Origin: Blastocladiella emersonii ATCC 22665
Taxonomy: Eukaryota; Blastocladiomycota; Blastocladiomycetes; Blastocladiales; Blastocladiaceae
Reading direction: 5' to 3'
NCBI GenBank assembly: GCA_025594325.1
Contig: JANHCV010000001.1
Span: forward strand, 1,674,001 to 1,738,000
Length of the DNA stretch: 64,000 nucleotides
Within the stretch, counting starts at the first letter, position 1. Every line of letters begins with the position of its first letter. Position numbers and translations under genes: made by a program. Below, piece after piece: positions 32,903 to 44,662 of this stretch. The notes beneath the pieces were generated by a model. That model did no database searches. It worked only from the letters and a program-made list of their open reading frames with translations, and was not told where the DNA came from.

Positions 32903-34574
32903 CTACCGACGCTCGAAGATGAGCGGCACCGCGACAGGCCGCGCCGTGATCGAGTACACGACCTTGGGGTCGCCGGCGCCCTCGGGCAGCGCGACGCGGT
33001 ACCGGCGGACAATGTGGGCGAGCGCGACCTTGAGCTCGAGCAGGGCAAACTGGCGCCCGATGCACGCGCGCGGGCCGACGAGGAACGGCATGTACTGCGT
33101 CGGCAGGATCGTGCGCGTCGCCGCAGGGTTGGCCTCGTGCCCGACGATCTGAATCTCCTTCCACCGGTCGGGCACAAACTCGCCCGCGTCGTCGCCCCAC
33201 GTCGCCGGCGACAGGTGCAGCGCCTGGATTGGCACAATGATCCCCGCGCCCGCCGGGATCGCCAGCGTGCGGCCGTCCGCGAGCGGGAGCGCCGAGTCAG
33301 CGACCGTGCACCGCGCCGTGACGAAGGCCGGCGACCGCAGCCGCAACGACTCGTGGATCACGCGCGCGAGCTCGGGCACCTCGAGGTCGCCCGCGCCCGC
33401 GTCCCGCAGCGCCGCGTACAGCGCGTCCTGCGCCGCCGGGTGCTTGGCGAGCAGGTGCAGCGTCTGCGAGAGCGCGTTGCTCGTCGTCTCATGCCCCGCG
33501 AGCAGCATCGTCAGCAGCTCGTCGCGCACGTCCACGTCAGACAGCTTCCCGTCGGCGGTGTCCGCGGCCGCGTTCTCGAGCAGCACCTCGGCCAGCGTGT
33601 GCGGCGCGGCCGCAGCCGCCTTGACCCCGCAACGCAGGTCGCGGATGATCCCCTCGACGGTCCCGAACAGCAGCGCGCGCGCGGCCCGCATCGTGCGCGA
33701 GCGCGGGATCGGTAGCGAGTCGACGACGGGGACGATGCGGCGCACCAGGTTCCACAGCGACAGCTGCAGCGTCCCGAGCAGCACGTGGTACGCGTCGGTC
33801 AGCGCGGTCGGCGCCGCGGCGCGCTGCGCGTCAAAGTCGGCCGCCATGCCCGCGCGGCCGATCACGTTGAGTGTCAGACCCTGCGCGAGCACCTGGAAGT
33901 CGACGGGCGAGCCGGGCGCGCTCGCGTCGAGGAGGCGGTCGAGCTCGTCGAGCGTGCCCTGGATCGTCGGGATCAGCCTACAGCGAGCGGTTGAGCTTAA
34001 CGCTCTCACGGCGAGCAGGAGGGGTATCGTACTTGAGCAGCGTGGACTTGTTAAAGGTCGGGGTGAGGATGCGCCGGTGCAGCTTGTGCTCGTCGCCCTC
34101 GAGCGACAGCAGACCCTGCTTCCCGACAATGTGGACGGCGAGCTCCGTGACGCTCTTGAGCTTGTTGAACGTGTACGAGCGCGACGAGAGCAGGTGATGC
34201 AGGGCGCGCGGGTCGGCAATCGCGACGTTCGGGCTGCCCAGCACGTCGTAGCTCACGTAGACCGTGTCCTGGACGTGGTCGAGGTTGTCGAGGTGGAACT
34301 CGTACAGCGCCTCGTACCGCAGGATCATGGGGATGTGGCCCGTAATCCAGCGGTGCAGGAACGAGGTGCCCTTGGGCGACTTGAGGCGCCGCCCGTCGGT
34401 GCGCACGCCGTTCGCGATACGGTAGTTGCGCAGGACGCCGTGGATGAGCTTGGCGAGCGGGACCAGCACGAGCAGACTCACGGCGAGCGTGCGGCGGTGC
34501 GCGGCGAGGCGGGTGAAGGCGTCGACGGCGGCCTCGAGCACGCGAGCGGCGTCGGGGCGGGCGAGGGAGCTCAT
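32903..34574 (-). CDS. Cytochrome P450 (copy 2), membrane-anchored
   Basis: Two exons, complement(join(32903..33977, 34033..34574)), 538 residues. The 55-bp intron has GTACGA and CTGTAG ends; the join STLLK-LIPTIQGTLDEL matches copy 1 (ATLKKLTPTMHRSLNEL). The two genes differ in intron position: copy 1 is interrupted near its C terminus, copy 2 in the middle. Motifs are an N-terminal hydrophobic anchor (LAVSLLVLVPLAKLI), AGHETTS in the I-helix, HESLRL (ExxR) and FLVGPRACIG with heme Cys at 486. The C-terminal YSITARPVAVPLIFERR is nearly the same as in copy 1. It is divergent from GNAT copy 4, with 231 bp between the start codons. Confidence 0.92.
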
Positions 34575-34805
34575 GACTAGAGTGGCTCGTGTCTGACGCC
34601 GGGCACGAGTTGCATGGGCTTACGTGATTCATCAGAGGGCGGAGAAGCGGGAGAGGGAGGAGTAGGTTGGCGGTGAGCGGGAGGGGAGTGCCCTGGGGAG
34701 TGCCACGCGGACCTTCAAGTACGGAAGGTCCCCGGACGCGTGGTATCTCGATATCAATTCTTCCGAGAGCAGAAACTGCAACTTGCACACTCACTCACAG
34801 ACAAC

Positions 34806-35438
34806 ATGGCGCAGCAGCAGCACATGCAGCAGACACCCGAGATCCGGTTCGCGCTGAATCCGGCCAAGGAGGGCCAGGAACCCGTCTTCATCACGGCGCC
34901 CGTGGCCAGCGACGCCGAGCACCTCAAGGAGATCCTCAACCGCGACCTGACGATCCACCAGGCGGCGTTCCGCGTGCCATACCCGTACGGCGACGCCGAA
35001 GCCGCCGCGTACCTGGCGCACGCAGCGGCGCCCGAGGGCCGCGGCGAGTCGCTGATCCGGGTCGGGTCGGCCACGGCGCCGCCCGTGGGCCGGTTCGCGG
35101 TCACGGAGCGGCAGCTGAACCAGGGCCTGCCGGCGGACCCGGTGGGCGGGATCCCGCAGGCGGACCTGCTCGAGTGGACGATCGGGTACTGGCTCGACTC
35201 GCGGGTGCGCGGGCAGGGAATCGTGACGCGGGCGATCCGCGCGTCGCAGGCCAAGGCCGAGACGGACCCGCGCGTGGTGCGCGTGTTCATCTACTGCTAC
35301 ACGGACAACGCGGCGTCGTGCGCGGCCGTCGAGCGGTGCGGGTTCGAGCTCGAGGGGACGATGCGCCGCGGCACCGTGGCCGGCGGCCGTCCGCGCGACC
35401 TGTTTGTCCTGTCGTGGATCCCGTCGCGGTACCAGTGA
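34806..35438 (+). CDS. GNAT-family N-acetyltransferase (copy 4)
   Basis: Single exon, 210 residues from MAQQQHMQ. It is colinear with copies 1-3 at the far end of the window but more diverged: ILNRDLTIHQAAFRVPYPYG, ERQLNQGLP, IGYWLDSRVRGQGIVTRA (acetyl-CoA loop with both glycines) and NAASCAAVERCGFELEGTMR. The start is chosen by context and paralog alignment; an ATG at 34740 would add 22 residues of leader-like sequence. It shares a divergent promoter with P450 copy 2. The substrate is unknown. Confidence 0.87.
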   Translation: MAQQQHMQQTPEIRFALNPAKEGQEPVFITAPVASDAEHLKEILNRDLTIHQAAFRVPYPYGDAEAAAYLAHAAAPEGRGESLIRVGSATAPPVGRFAVTERQLNQGLPADPVGGIPQADLLEWTIGYWLDSRVRGQGIVTRAIRASQAKAETDPRVVRVFIYCYTDNAASCAAVERCGFELEGTMRRGTVAGGRPRDLFVLSWIPSRYQ

Positions 35439-36242
35439 CGGGTGCGGTCAAGGGCAGGCAGGAGGGAGACGCGCGCACTGGAACCCGGCGCCAAGACCAA
35501 AACCCGTTTGACTCATGGTGAATACACTCGACTACGATTGCTTCCTTCCTCCCGCGCGTCTCGCAGCCGGTCGTGAGCGGGCAAGTGAGGGATAGCCGCC
35601 AATTGAGCGCGCCCAGCCCTGCCAAAGCGCACGGAGGAGCGGCCGACATGGGCGGCCCTCGTGGTCGGCGAGGGTCGGCGGCGGCGATTCCGTGGTCGGC
35701 AGGGCCGTGCGGCGCGGCGCGTCGCGAGCGCGCCGTGGTTCGACCCGACGCGCTGGAACGCCACTCGCGCGCCGTGCGAGACACTCACGTGATGAGTCCC
35801 GATACGTCATCGTGAATCACGGCCGCGCACGCCGGCCCCAGCTGTCTCCCCAGGCGTCTCCCGCCTCGCTGGCCGCCCCGTTCGGCGCGATAGGCAGGCG
35901 CGCCGGCCGCGATAGCGCGATGGGACGCGGGCCTCACTCTGACTGATCGCTCGTCACGGCGCGTTGCGTCTCCCAGCGCGCGGCCGACGCGTTGGCGGCC
36001 GCTCCCAACGTGTTGGTGGGCCGCCGTGGCCGCCGTGCCTACAAAAGCACGCGGCGCCCGCCCGCCCCCTCCGCGCGCTCGCTCTCCAACGCATCGCTTC
36101 GGCGCCCCTTTCCTCCCGTCCTGACTAGACTACCTCTTCAACCTTAGCTGCCTGCAACACTCGCTGGCTGGCCCATCGACTGCCCACCCCCGCCACACTC
36201 CTCGATCCATCACACACCATCTCGCATCGCTCCACCGCCACC
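35439..36242 (+). other. Spacer upstream of the MFS transporter
   Basis: 804 bp without a supported gene. CACGTG lies at about 35788, in a TCACGTGA palindrome. A TACAAAAG at about 36040 might serve as a weak TATA element. The last 170 bp are C/T-rich, like a 5' leader. Confidence 0.4.
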
Positions 36243-38179
36243 ATGCCGAACTTTTTGGCCAAGCACTTTGCGGACACGCGACGCCGCACCACGCCCGAGC
36301 GAGTACGGCTTCACCCGCGCCCACCCACGTCCATGATCACACCGCGCTGACACTCCCACCATGTAGATCGAGCGCGAGCGGTACCTGTGGGGCACGGTGC
36401 CCTTCAAGCGGTGGATGATGCTGCCGACGGGCGCCATGATCCAGATGACGGCCGGGTCCTTCTACGCCTGGTACGCTTCCCCTTCTTCTCCCTCTCTCGC
36501 GCGTGTGTGGGCAGACGCGCCGCTGGACGCGCCGTCCGTTGACCGCTCAAGTGCGGCACGGCGCGACACGTCTCCCACTCTCGCGTGTGATCGCGGCTGT
36601 GATCGGCTTGACGCTCACACTCGACTCCCGCAGGTCCGTCTACAACGGCCCGATCGTCAAGCACTTTGACGACACCATCACGCACGAGGCCATTGCCGAG
36701 GTCTTCTACTGCGCGGTCGGCTTCTTCGGCATCGCGTCGTGCCTGTCGGGCCCGTGGCTCGAGCGGCACGGCCCGCGCCGCATGTCGACGATCGGCGCGC
36801 TGCTCTTCTTCGTCGGTCACCTCATCTCGGCCCTCGGGACCTACCTCAAGCTACTCCCACTCATGTACCTCGGCTATGGCCTGTTCGGTGGACTCGGAAT
36901 CGGCATGACCTACCCTATTCCCGTCGCTGTTCTGCAGCAGTGGTACCCGGACTACCGCGGTTTCTCGGCCGGCATCTCGGTCGGCGCCTTCGGCCTCGGT
37001 TCGGTCATCGCCAGCTTCACCCAGTCGGCGCTCCTGCAGGGCCTCGGCCCCACGCTCACGTTCCTCATCCTCGGCTGCACCTACGCCGCGATCCACCTGA
37101 CGTGCTCGTGGTTCATGCGCTTCCCGCCCCCGAACTACACGGTCCCGCACAAGGGTAAGGGCCTCGACGTGCACGCCTCGCAGCCGCCCATGGCCGCGGC
37201 CCGCACCGGCCGCGCCGCCGCCGCCGCTGCCGAGTACACGCCCACGATCCAGGACGCCGAGGAGGGCCACGCGCCCGCGCACGACGACCACGCCGACGAC
37301 CACCACCACCACCACGTGCACGGCTCCGACACGCGCCTCAACGCCGGCGCGGCGCCCGCCGGCCACAACGCGCACGACGCGCTGCTCGCCGACCCGCTCG
37401 CCCACGTCCGCGGCGCGAGCCACGTCAGCACGGGCCACCACGCGCCCGGCGCGCCCATGGACGAGGACGAGTTTGGCCGCGACCTCAAGTCGGTCGACTT
37501 CCGCTACATCTACGCGCTCTTCTTCCTCGGCGTCATTCCCGGCCTGGTCCTCGTGTCGCGCGTCGCCGACATGGTGCAGTCGGCGTTTGGCCAGACGGTC
37601 GCCACGTCGACGTGGATCGTGGGTGTCAACGGCATGTTCAACGTGCTCGGCCGCCTCGTCATGGGCCTGCTCTCGGACAAGGTCGCCCGCCTCAAGCTCA
37701 TGGTCACGTCGATCCTGGCCTCGATCGCCGCCATGGTCGCCATGTACATCTCGCTGTCCAACAACATCTTCCCGCTGTTCATCGTGTCGATCTGGGTGCT
37801 CACGGGCGCGTACGGGGCCACGTCGAGCCTGATCCCGGGCATCCTCGCCGACAGCTTCGGGTCGGCGCACATTGGCGCCCTGTACGGCACGGCGCTCACC
37901 GGGTGGGCCGCGGGCGGCGTGATCGGCGGCGTCGGGTTCACGGCGCTCATCAACCAGCAGAAGGTGTCGGGCGTCGACCCCAAGCACGTGTACGACGTGT
38001 GCCTGTACTCGATGATCCCGCTCGCGGCGCTCGGCATCGTCATCACGGTCCTGTTCATGATCCGCCGCCGCAAGGTGCCTGCCGTCCAGCACGACCTCCA
38101 CCGCACGCTCTCGGTCTCGTCCATGACGGGCGGCCGGTACGCGGTCGCCGGCGTCCTGCACCACACGGGCCACCCGTAG
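36243..38179 (+). CDS. MFS transporter, oxalate/formate antiporter (OFA)-like
   Basis: Three exons: 36243..36302, 36367..36470, 36634..38179; 569 residues. The second intron (163 bp) is the longest recognised here. Splicing yields the family start KRWMMLPTGAMIQMTAGSFYAWSVYNGPI. Twelve membrane segments fit, with the MFS loop 2-3 signature as GPWLERHGPRRMS and in the second half as GLLSDKVARLK. The central cytosolic loop (about residues 230-330) is Ala-rich and carries a His/Asp cluster (HDDHADDHHHHHVHG). OFA-like transporters move monocarboxylates or dicarboxylates; the substrate cannot be read from sequence. There is no cleavable signal. Confidence 0.9.
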
Positions 38180-38720
38180 ACGTGGGCGCGCGCGCGTCGT
38201 GGTCGGGCGGCGGTCCGGCGTCGGGTACTCGACGGGCGAACGGGATTTGCTGTTCATTACCCCTCCTCATCGCTCGCAACCCGTTCTGCTCTCTTTGCAT
38301 GTTCCTCTCCGCTTCCTCTGGGTGTGTTTTCGTTTTGCATGATTCCCCCTCGCGCTGTCCCCCGTCGCCCTCGTCGCTCGCCTGCTGGATCCCGCCCGGC
38401 CCCCTACATTACAAACCATACACTTTTCTTCATCATTTGCCTGTCTATTTTGTCTCCGAATCGTTTGTTCTGCCTCGATGCTTCAGTGATCTGAAAGAGC
38501 CACTCCCGTTTTGTCTCCTCTCGGACGCGTTGCGCCACACACGTGATTCTCGAACGCGTCGCCTCGTCTCGAATGTCTCGCACCGCCGACACGTGTCTTT
38601 ACTGGACGCGTCTCAACCCGCGCGCACAGCTTGAAGCTTGGGTGCGAGCCCGCGTCCCCAGCGCACCGCCCGCGCTCCCTCCCACGCACCCTCGCTCGCC
38701 CCCTTACCTTGCCGCCCGCC
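38180..38720 (+). other. Spacer between MFS transporter and stomatin-like gene
   Basis: 541 bp, T/C-rich in the first half. CACGTG-like words are at about 38538 and 38592. No gene is supported. Confidence 0.35.
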
Positions 38721-40125
38721 ATGTCGCGCTTTCCACAGATTCACCCCGACGACACTACTAGCCACGAAGCACTTGAACCGCTGAACATGGCGTACCCTCC
38801 GAACATGAATGCCAACGGGGTGCAGGTGGGCCAGCCGGCGGGGAGCGTACGCATCGGCTGCGACACACGGCGCAGGGTCGCTCGCGGCTCACGCGCCGAC
38901 ATCGCTCTCACTCGTAGCCCCAGCGCCAGGTGTCGTATTCGACCAAGATCTCGGGTGCGCGTTCCTCGAACTCCAGGTGCAGTAAGTTCTCGTACTGACC
39001 CGCGACTCCGTGTAGACCCGACCGGGTACGGGATCTACGGCGCCATGATGACGGCCATCGGCGACGTGGTCGGGTTCCTCGGCTCGTTCCCCTGTATCTG
39101 CGTACGTCAGCTCGTGCACCCCGTCAGAGCCGCGCTGTGGCTCATCCCGCTCCCGTCTCGTAGTGCCTGCCGAACCAGTTCAAAACGGTGGAGCAGGGCA
39201 AGGTCGGGATCATCAAGCGCTTCGGCCAGGCCACGGTCATGGTCGATCCGGGATTGTACAAGATCAACGTCATGTCCGAGTCGCTGTTGGCCGGTACGTC
39301 GCTAGCCCGTCCACCACTTCGCATCCCGCTCACCGCGCCCATATGTAGTTGATATCAAGCTCCAGGTCGTCGACATGCCACGCCAGGTGATCATGACCCG
39401 CGACAACGTGTCCATCAACATCGACTCGGTGCTCTACTACGTGGTACGTGTACGGCCGACATGGCGCTTCCGTCATGTCCTCACTCACACCGTCGCCACC
39501 TCCAGATCGCCGACCCGTACGTGGCCACGTTCATGATCGCCAACCTGCGCCTCGCCATCACCGAGCTCGCGCAGACGGCGCTGCGCCAGATGATCGGCAT
39601 GCGCACGCTGCAAGAGTGTATCGAGCTGCGCGGTACGCCCTACTCCTCTTCACTCAGCGGCCATCACCATACCTGTAACTGACCGCCCACCTTTTCGTAG
39701 ACTCGATCGCGCACGACATCGAGAAGTCGATCCGCGGTCCCGCGCACTCGTGGGGCGTGCGCATCCAGACGGTCCTGCTCAAAGACGTGCTGATCTCGCC
39801 GGACCTCGTCGAGTCGCTGTCGGCGGCCGCCAAGCAGCGGCGGCTCGGCGAGTCCAAGATCATTGCGGCCGAGGCCGAAGTGGCCGCGGCCAAGCTCATG
39901 AAGGCCGCGTCCGAGGCCCTCAACAGCCAGTCGGCCATGCAGATCCGGTACCTCGACACGCTCAAGCACCTCGCGTCGACGCCGCACACCAAGATCGTGT
40001 TTGTGCCCGACGAGCCCGAGGAGGGCGGCGACCAGTCGGCCAAGAAGCGGAGCGGCGCCGGCGGCGTCCAGGAGATGCGCAAGGCGATCGAGGTCCAGGA
40101 GGCGTTCGTCGACGCGTCGTCTTGA
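38721..40125 (+). CDS. Stomatin-like protein (SPFH/band 7 family)
   Basis: Seven exons: 38721..38846, 38918..38954, 39016..39101, 39164..39293, 39349..39443, 39506..39632, 39701..40125; 341 residues. All phases close. A hydrophobic hairpin with Cys and Pro (GFLGSFPCICCLPNQF) inserts into the inner leaflet. It is followed by the SPFH core (VGIIKRFGQATVMVDPG, IDSVLYYV, TLQECIELRDSI) and the helical region (GESKIIAAEAEVAAAKLM) that drives oligomers. Stomatins scaffold membrane microdomains and adjust channels; which membrane is used here is unknown. The 37-bp exon 2 is the least certain part, supported by phase and a join reading YSTKISDPTGYG. Confidence 0.92.
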
Positions 40126-40227
40126 TTCCATACCCATGATATTAGAGAGATATAGAAGAAACCGGTTTACTTATTACTGCTGCTGCTGCTGCTGCATGTC
40201 CCATTCGCGACACATCCCCAACCTCAC

Positions 40228-41933
40228 TCAGCCCAGCGTGAACGCGTCGAGCCCCCACTCGCGCGCCCACGGGACGTGGTCCGCGATGAGCCCGACCTTG
40301 GCGGCGCTCGCGGCACCCGGCACGAGACGGACAAACGGGATCCCGAGGCTGACGAGGTCGGTCTCGGGGACGACTGCGGGCAGGGCGAGCCAGGTGACCC
40401 AGAGCGCGATGAGGAGGGCGAGGATCGCCACGAGGATCGGCGACGTGGCGAGGTGCGCCGCCGCGTGCACGAGCGCGCCGCTCCGGCTCGCCTCGGGCGC
40501 GCGCCACGTGCGCACGAACCCGTCGCCCGACGCGGTCACGACCACGGGCTTGGCGCGGCTGATCCCGATCGACATGATCGGCACGTCGTGCGCGTTGGCG
40601 TGCCGCTTGGCGACGCGCATGTCGTGCAGCAGGACCAGCGAGCAGTCGGCGAGGCCAACGGCGGCAACGGCGCCGCTACAGATGTGGGGACTGGTGAGCG
40701 GTGTGGGACGCGGTTGAGCGACGGAGCGAGAGCGTACCGGACACTGAACGAGACAGCTGGCTTGGACGCGAGCGTCGTGGTGCGCAGCGGCTTGCTCGGG
40801 GCAGTCAGGTCCCACTCGCTGATGAACGACTTTTTGCGGCCCTGGTTGACGAGCGTGTAGAAGCGCGATCCAATCCCCTTTCTACTCGTGCAAGTGTGTC
40901 AGCTTGATGGACACGCGCGCGCGATCCAGCGGCAAAGTAGAAACGGACCCTCCTGCTCGGAACGTGTGGCCCGCTGGCGGCACCACCTCGAGCATGATCT
41001 CGCCCGACTTGACGGCGTAGACGCGCAGCGCGTTGGCCGAGGTGGCGATCACCTGGGTCGAGTCGTCGGTGAAGGTCACGTTGTACACCTTGGACCCGAG
41101 GTCGATCGGGGCCCAGTCGCACTGCACGAACCCGGGCACGCGGAGGACCGAGAGCTGTGGTAGCGGCGGCGAGATCAGGTTAGCCTGGTGTATCTCGAGG
41201 AGAGAGAGAAAGTAGCAGAGAAGAAGAACCCCGTACCCGCCCTTCGTCGGACCCCGTCGCGAGCAGCGTGCCGTCCGGGCTGAACGCGCAGGTGCACTGG
41301 TAGTCGTGGTCGCCCTCGCGGATCGTCATGAACGCAGACGACTCCTTGAGTCTGACATGATGTGCGTGAGTCGGTCGGGAAGCGCGCGAGGATCAGAATG
41401 ACGCGTGGATAAACGTACTCGGTCTCGCCCGGGCTCAGGATGCGGCAGTTGCGGTTGAACTCGGACTTGGCCGGCGCGTTGACGCCCGTCGCAATCAGGG
41501 AGCCCTACGCAAGCGGGGTTAGTGCGCTGTTCGTGCCTCGAGTCGGGCACTGCGTCGTACATCGGGGTGGAGCGCAGCAGACCACGGCGCGTCCTCGTTC
41601 TTGCCGAACGTCGCCTCCTTGACGATCTTGAGCGTCGGCTCGAGCGACTCGTCGTCCCACGCCAGCATGCACTACGCGGCATTGTTCAGGTCGCGCGGGC
41701 GTCAGCCGCACAGGGACCGAATTCGGATAGCGAACGACGGATCATACGAGCTTGTTGACAAGCCCGGTGCTCCCAGGGCCACCGCCGCCTCCGACGAGGA
41801 TCACCTCGCGGGTGCTGCTCACGGTCGCGGGCGTGCTGGTCACATCGCCGGCGCCGTTCTCAGACCCGGCCTCGGTGCGCGGCAGAGGCAGGGCCGCGAT
41901 CTCGATTGCATTTACTGGCACTTTGATATCCAT
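40228..41933 (-). CDS. SEC12: SEC12/PREB-type guanine nucleotide exchange factor for SAR1
   Basis: Seven exons, complement(join(40228..40675, 40738..40881, 40949..41154, 41237..41351, 41419..41504, 41561..41671, 41748..41933)), 431 residues. It has WD40-type blades, beginning EVILVGGGGG in the family's usual place, with FSPDGTLLATGSDEG and VTASGDGFVRTWRAP further on. A C-terminal membrane anchor (SPILVAILALLIALWVTWLAL) precedes a short luminal tail. SEC12 sits in the ER membrane and loads GTP on SAR1 to start COPII budding. Exon 5 starts after CCACAG, 25 bp past a CTAAC box; an earlier CAG would insert 13 residues. It converges on the stomatin gene. Confidence 0.88.
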
Positions 41934-42265
41934 GGTAGCGGTGGGCGACGCGGTTACGATAGAGAGGGAGAGAGGGAGAGCGGCATCACGCACCGCTGAC
42001 GCTGACGCCAACGCCAGCCTGCCGACGCGCGCCCGCCACACGTGATTGAGCGGCGCGCCCCAACGCGTCGGCCGTGCTGCGCCCGCGAGACATGCGGCCG
42101 GCGGGCCCTCAAGGCGGAAGTGATATGTCGCGGGTCTGAATGGTTTTATTGAGTGGATCAACGTCTCCCTGAAGCTGCGGGCTGGATCACGGTCACAGCT
42201 CGATGCTGCGCGTGGGTCGGGGCTCTCAGTTCACGGGCTTTGTCGCGGTGGCGGCCAACACGGCG
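41934..42265 (-). other. Upstream region of SEC12
   Basis: 332 bp between the SEC12 start and the next gene's stop. No TATA box and no further gene seen. Confidence 0.35.
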
Positions 42266-43102
42266 TCAGGCCGGCCATGAGCGGGCGGCGAAGGAGTCGG
42301 TCATGCCTCTCGTGGCGACGAGGACAGCGAGCACGCGGGTGTAGCGCCAAGGAAGCTGAGGTCGAATCGGCGAGTGTGCCGTGATCGTGCACCCGCAGCG
42401 AGTCCACAACTGCGCAAGCTCCACGAGGAGCGCCTCGTTGTTCGAGAAGATAGCTGCGAGAGCGGGTGGCAGGGAATCACGCGAGTCCGACGCAACGGCG
42501 AGTAAGGGAAGCGATGGGTCCCGATCACGACACACGCGCCGAGTTCGTGTGAGGCCGACGCACCGTGAGATCGGGGATGGGAAAGAGAGCTTCGAGGGCG
42601 TCGCACATGTCGGTTGCGGTCATGTCGCGGAGCGCACCTTTGGTCCACGATGCTGCGCGTAAAGCGACGAGATGGTCCGGCGAGTGGGTTGCGCGCTCGG
42701 GCTCGTGGAGAAGCTGATCCCGCAGTTGGCCGGGTAGCGATGCTCGGAAGGCAGCGACTTGACGTGAATGAGGAGAAGTGTCCGATGCACCTTGCGAAGG
42801 ATCTGCAAGTTGCGCGCGTCCTTCGTCGATGGAGAAGGCGAGGCCAACAACGGCGGGGAGGCAGCAGCCTTGGCGAAGTGCCAGTTCGAGCGTTGCATCG
42901 AGTCGTGCTTCATGAGAAGAGCGGCGGTATGGATAGCGGTGAAGAGCCAGCTTCCGGCGAAGGGGCGCAGCGGGCGGGCGCAAGAGAGGTGGGCGGCGAG
43001 GTGGCCGCGAAGGGGCGACGCGTCGCGTCGGCTGCTGCTGCTGCTTCTCCCTCGTCTCTCTCGCCCACTTGCGATGTAATCAACCCACGGCAACAACTTC
43101 AT
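42266..43102 (-). CDS. Unresolved spliced gene (unrecognised)
   Basis: Two stretches on the minus strand have the codon bias of real genes but lie in different frames. One is about 42620-43102 (MKLLPWVDYIA, AIHTAALLMKHDSMQRSNWHFAKAAAS, LLLIHVKSLPSEHRYPANCG). The other is about 42266-42470 (IFSNNEALLVELAQLWTRCG, RYTRVLAVLVATRGM, stop at 42266). At least one intron must join them; GTGCGC near 42638 and GTGCGT near 42573 are possible donors, and CGCAG at about 42461 or 42422 possible acceptors, but I cannot fix the combination. No family is recognised. Coordinates are the outer limits. Confidence 0.35.
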
Positions 43103-44545
43103 GCACCCATGCCATCAACTGTCTGCAACGCGCCCTCCGAGCACTCCGTGGGCGCTACAGCGCTCCCGCGGTGCCTCAGACCTCGCGTCGACCGCGCAGC
43201 ACATCACGCGAGACATCAAACCTCGCCGCGCTCCGGGCACACGGGCCTGCTGCCGCCGTCACCGCCGCGACCTTCCGGCGCGGCTTTGGCGGATGTGCGG
43301 CAGCGCGCGCGCGGTGCGCCGGCTGCAGCCGGACGCCCGCCGAGTCGGCAGCGGGACGCACGGCACGCGGCCTCGCACCGCTGTCCCGCCGCTGCTGCCG
43401 CCACGACTATCGGTGCGCCTCGTGCTACTGACCGGCTTCCGTCGTAGACTGAAACATTGAGGTCGCGGTGGCCGTCGGTATCGGGCGCCGAGCGGTCGCA
43501 GCCACGGCCGGACGGCACCGAGGCTGTACAGCGGTACGTTCGCGTTGGCGGACACGCCTCTCTGACGGACTAGCTCGCTTCGACGTGTTCTGTAGCCCGA
43601 CACTCAGATGCGCCAAGTGACCGTGGACATGGCGGGCTCGCACGCGCACTGCATCGTGTCTCATCTCAGCCGACAACGCGCCCCGCGTGCGCGTTCCCCG
43701 CGTTCCCGACGTGGCGCCGCCACACGACGCCACCGGCCTCCCATGTACGTCGCGTCACTGACCGCTCCCGCTGCCCGCGCTAACCGCCCACCCCACGAAA
43801 CCCATGTAACTCGCTCGACACCACTTGCTGAAACTATGCCGCATCGGCCCCACGAACCTCCTCCTCCGTCCGCCGCCGCCCTCGTCGCCGAGCTCCCCGA
43901 CACGCACAACCGCTCCCCGACCGCTCTCCGACACGCGCAACCGCCGCAGAATCGATCCGCCGCGGAAACGCACCGGTATCACCCACTCAGCAGCTCATTT
44001 CGCATACACTCGCGCTTGCGCGCTTCCCCAACCTGTCCCGCGTCGTCTACCCCTCCCTGAGAGCGTCGCCGCACGACTCGGGCGTCACGGCGGCTTTCCG
44101 CAGGTTCTCGCCCTCGCGTCGGCCGCACCATCTCCCCTAGTTCCTCGACCCGCTGCTCGCTCGGGACGACTGCCACGGCGTGGCGGTCTCGTTGCATCGA
44201 GCGACGGTCCGATTGACCTTGACGAGCTTTCTATACGCTCCGCCGCCGATCCCTTTTTGCTGCTGCAACGCTTCCCGCTTCGACAGGCCCCAAAAGTGCG
44301 AGACATCACGTTCTTCGTGTTCGCGCCATCGACGTCACTCTCGCGCTGCGATCGCTCCTCCAGCGAGCAGCGAAAGCAGCTCAAGGTCAGGCCGGGTCAG
44401 GTGGCCAGTCGCGCGCGCTTTCCGACTGGTTTTCATCCTCCTCCCGCTCCGCCACCACGGCCCGTCGACGATGAACCAGTCAGTCTGTCGTCGTGACCGA
44501 ATCGGCTTGACAGCTACGACCTTTCTTCATGCAACGGACTGGAAC
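43103..44545. other. 1.4-kb stretch with no resolved gene
   Basis: Several overlapping frames are open because the sequence is GC-rich. At about 43950-44095 the plus strand has a short frame with good codon bias (ISHTLALARFPNLSRVVYPS) that could be an exon, but I find no start or partner exons. Treat as unannotated. Confidence 0.3.
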
Positions 44546-44552
44546 TATAAAG
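44546..44552 (+). promoter_or_regulatory. TATA box upstream of the RasGEF-like gene
   Basis: TATAAAG. Transcription would start near 44577. The first ATG after that opens a short upstream frame (44591-44662); the next plus-strand ATG I see is the gene's own start at 44951. Confidence 0.5.
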
Positions 44553-44590
44553 GCGGCCGGGGGCCCCGTCATCCCCGCTCGCTCTCCCCC

Positions 44591-44662
44591 ATGCCCTTGC
44601 TCGTCCATCGCTTTGCCCCGCTGGCTACAGTCCCACCCGTATCCCGCACCGCAACGTCTTGA
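44591..44662 (+). other. Possible upstream ORF of the RasGEF-like gene
   Basis: 23 codons (MPLLVHRFAPLATVPP, then stop) lying between the TATA box and the main start. If transcription starts where the TATA box implies, ribosomes meet it first, which would lower translation of the main frame. This is inference. Confidence 0.3.

Noticed and set aside
43608-44060. 150-codon plus-strand frame (MPHRPHEPPPPS)
   Set aside because: Low-complexity Pro/Arg composition; overlaps other open frames of equal quality with no supporting motif.
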